A stretch of 7,297 bases of DNA from Bacteroidia bacterium (GTDB taxonomy: Bacteria > Bacteroidota > Bacteroidia > Flavobacteriales > NORP286): assembly GCA_016763665.1 (NCBI GenBank), contig JAESTI010000229.1, forward strand, positions 1 to 7,297. The letters run 5' to 3'. The position numbers and the translations under genes were made by a program. The notes beneath the pieces are model-generated. The model made no database searches. It had not been told where the DNA came from and saw nothing but the letters and a program-made list of their open reading frames with translations. Positions within the stretch are counted from its first letter, which is position 1. The number at the start of each line of letters is the position of its first letter. This document shows positions 5,716 through 7,297 of the stretch, in pieces.

Positions 5716-7297
5716 ATGAAAATTCGCTCATTATTAATAGGTTTTATCGCTTTAGTACTTGTTAGCTGCGGTGAAAGCAATAAACGCAACCCATTAGAGG
5801 GATTACGTGAAGGTAAAGGTGGTATTAACTATGGTGGTGTATTTCACACAAACGAAGTAGAGTATTTAAGAAGTCTTTATCCACCTAATATTACCGAAGT
5901 GATCGGTTATAGAATAGCTAGCCAGTGCTATGAAGGTTTGGTTAGGTTTTCAACTAAAGATTTATCTATTACTCCTTGTATTGCAGAAAGCTGGGATATT
6001 GATTCCAATGGTACAACATACACTTTCTATATTCGCAAAGGTGTCTATTTTCAAGATGAGGAATGTTTTGAAAAGGGAAAGGGACGAGAAGTAACTGCAA
6101 AAGATGTTAAGTGGTGCTTTGATAAAATTTGCGAATCCAATCCATTAAACCAAGGATATTGGGTATTTAAAGACCGCGTTGTTGGAGCCAATGAGTACTA
6201 CCAATCTACTATTGATAAGGATCCTCTGGAAGAAGGAGTTCAAGGTATAAAAGTTATTGATGATTATACTTTAGAGATCCACTTAGAAAAACCTTTTGCC
6301 AGTTTCCTTGGAATATTAGGAACCAACTTTGGATATATTTACCCTATAGAAGCTCTTGACAAATATGGTATTGAATTAAATACTAGTAAATGTGTGGGTA
6401 CCGGGCCATTTATTTTAAAGGAGTTAAGTGAGGATGAAAATGTAATTTTAGTTAGAAACGAAAATTATTGGGGTAAAGACGAATTCGGCAACCAATTACC
6501 TTATCTGGATGCAATTAAGTTTTCTTTTATTAAGGAACTCCAGTCAGAGTTTTTTGAATTTGTAAAGGGCAACTTAGAATTCACATATCTTCCTATTTTA
6601 ATCAGAGATCAGGTGGTAGATGAAAACATGAATCTTATTGGAAGCTATGACAGATTTGCTATACATAAGTCCTCCTCCATGATAATTCAATATTATGGAT
6701 TTCAGCATCAACATGAACTATTCAAAAACAAATTGATACGTCAAGCTTTTAATTACGCTGTTGACAGAGCTAAAATTGTTAAGCATACTTTAAAAGGAGA
6801 CGGAATCCCTGCTTTCCATGGTATTGTGCCACCAGCTTTTAATGATTATAATAATGAAGGAGTTAAGGGATATAATTACAATCCAGATAAAGCTAAACAG
6901 CTTTTTTCTGAAGCAGGTTATCCCAATGGAGAAGGTTTTCCTAAAATAATTTTACAATTGAATAGTGGTGGTTCAAAGAATTTTTATGTTGCAGAAGCCA
7001 TTAAGAAAATGCTTGAGGATAATTTGAATATAAAGATTGGATATAGATTGCTTCCTATGGCCCAGCATTATGAAAACGTAGAAAATGGAAAATGTAATTT
7101 CTGGAGAGCTGGTTGGTTAGCCGACTACCCCGATCCTGAAAATTTCTTAACGTTACTTTACGGAGCTCATGTACCTAATGATCCTACTATGAATTCATAT
7201 ATTAATTCTGTTCGATATCAAAGTGCAAAGTTTGATTCCATTTTTGAACAAGCACTTCAAACGATTGATAAAGACAAGCGTTTTGAACTTTATACAA
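5716..7297 (+). CDS. Family 5 extracellular solute-binding lipoprotein (DppA/OppA-like), C-terminus cut off
   Basis: Seen: 527 codons open to the right edge. The first 18 residues are a lipoprotein signal peptide (MKIRSLLIGF, then a lipobox LVSC with C18 as the lipidation site). The rest follows the SBP_bac_5 pattern: IASQCYEGLVRF (68-79), AESWDIDSNGTTYTFYIRKG (90-109), a VTAKDVKWCFD segment (126-136), GTGPFILKE (228-236), NYWGK (250-254), IRQAFNYAVDRAKIV (341-355), and WLADYPDPENFL (467-478). Known: these proteins bind peptides, nickel or other small ligands and pass them to a DppBCDF/OppBCDF-type ABC importer. Inferred: it is membrane-anchored and binds peptides or similar; the ligand cannot be named. 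Family lengths of about 500-600 aa suggest only a short C-terminal part is missing. Permease and ATPase genes are not in the window. Seven cysteines besides C18 (71, 88, 117, 134, 139, 226, 460) are unusual. ATG 5716 is preferred over the in-frame ATG at 5683, which lies at the predicted transcript start. Confidence 0.92.
   Translation, partial: MKIRSLLIGFIALVLVSCGESNKRNPLEGLREGKGGINYGGVFHTNEVEYLRSLYPPNITEVIGYRIASQCYEGLVRFSTKDLSITPCIAESWDIDSNGTTYTFYIRKGVYFQDEECFEKGKGREVTAKDVKWCFDKICESNPLNQGYWVFKDRVVGANEYYQSTIDKDPLEEGVQGIKVIDDYTLEIHLEKPFASFLGILGTNFGYIYPIEALDKYGIELNTSKCVGTGPFILKELSEDENVILVRNENYWGKDEFGNQLPYLDAIKFSFIKELQSEFFEFVKGNLEFTYLPILIRDQVVDENMNLIGSYDRFAIHKSSSMIIQYYGFQHQHELFKNKLIRQAFNYAVDRAKIVKHTLKGDGIPAFHGIVPPAFNDYNNEGVKGYNYNPDKAKQLFSEAGYPNGEGFPKIILQLNSGGSKNFYVAEAIKKMLEDNLNIKIGYRLLPMAQHYENVENGKCNFWRAGWLADYPDPENFLTLLYGAHVPNDPTMNSYINSVRYQSAKFDSIFEQALQTIDKDKRFELYT

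Noticed and set aside
1..7297. CRISPR arrays, tRNA/rRNA genes, insertion sequences, phage genes
   Set aside because: No regularly spaced repeats, tRNA-like cloverleaf sequences, transposase motifs or terminal inverted repeats were seen; nearly all the sequence is accounted for by five ordinary coding regions.

Overview
The window is AT-rich and reads as a chromosomal segment of a Bacteroidota bacterium, probably a free-living Cytophagales-type organism (order inferred from gene style only). The pointers are: a periplasmic Reg_prop/Y_Y_Y sensor joined to a SpoIIE-type phosphatase, a bacillithiol-synthesis glycosyltransferase, no obvious Shine-Dalgarno sequences, and a promoter matching the Bacteroidota consensus TTTG-N19/20-TAnnTTTG.

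Layout. Positions 1-2656 (minus strand) hold one long open frame that runs off the left edge. It encodes a secreted beta-propeller sensor with a Y_Y_Y domain, one membrane helix, a coiled coil and the first residues of a SpoIIE/PP2C-like serine phosphatase domain. A 173-bp divergent intergenic region (2657-2829) separates it from a plus-strand cluster: bshA (2830-3981), a small membrane histidine kinase (4000-4929) and an OmpR/PhoB-type response regulator (4931-5626). The spacers are 18 bp and 1 bp, so the three genes probably form one operon. After an 89-bp gap containing a strong promoter match, a family 5 (peptide/nickel-type) solute-binding lipoprotein starts at 5716 and runs off the right edge.

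How the genes may work together. BshA makes the first intermediate of bacillithiol, a low-molecular-weight thiol. The kinase and regulator are a canonical two-component pair whose signal cannot be read from the sequence; sharing a transcript with bshA allows, but does not show, a link to thiol or redox status. The propeller-SpoIIE protein belongs to a separate signalling route (periplasmic signal to cytoplasmic dephosphorylation of a partner protein). The lipoprotein would deliver peptides or similar ligands to an ABC importer not visible here.

No RNA genes, mobile elements, CRISPR arrays or long repeats were seen. Nothing here demonstrates a new system. The points most worth a second look are the bshA/two-component linkage, the SpoIIE output on a propeller sensor, and the cysteine-rich solute-binding lipoprotein.
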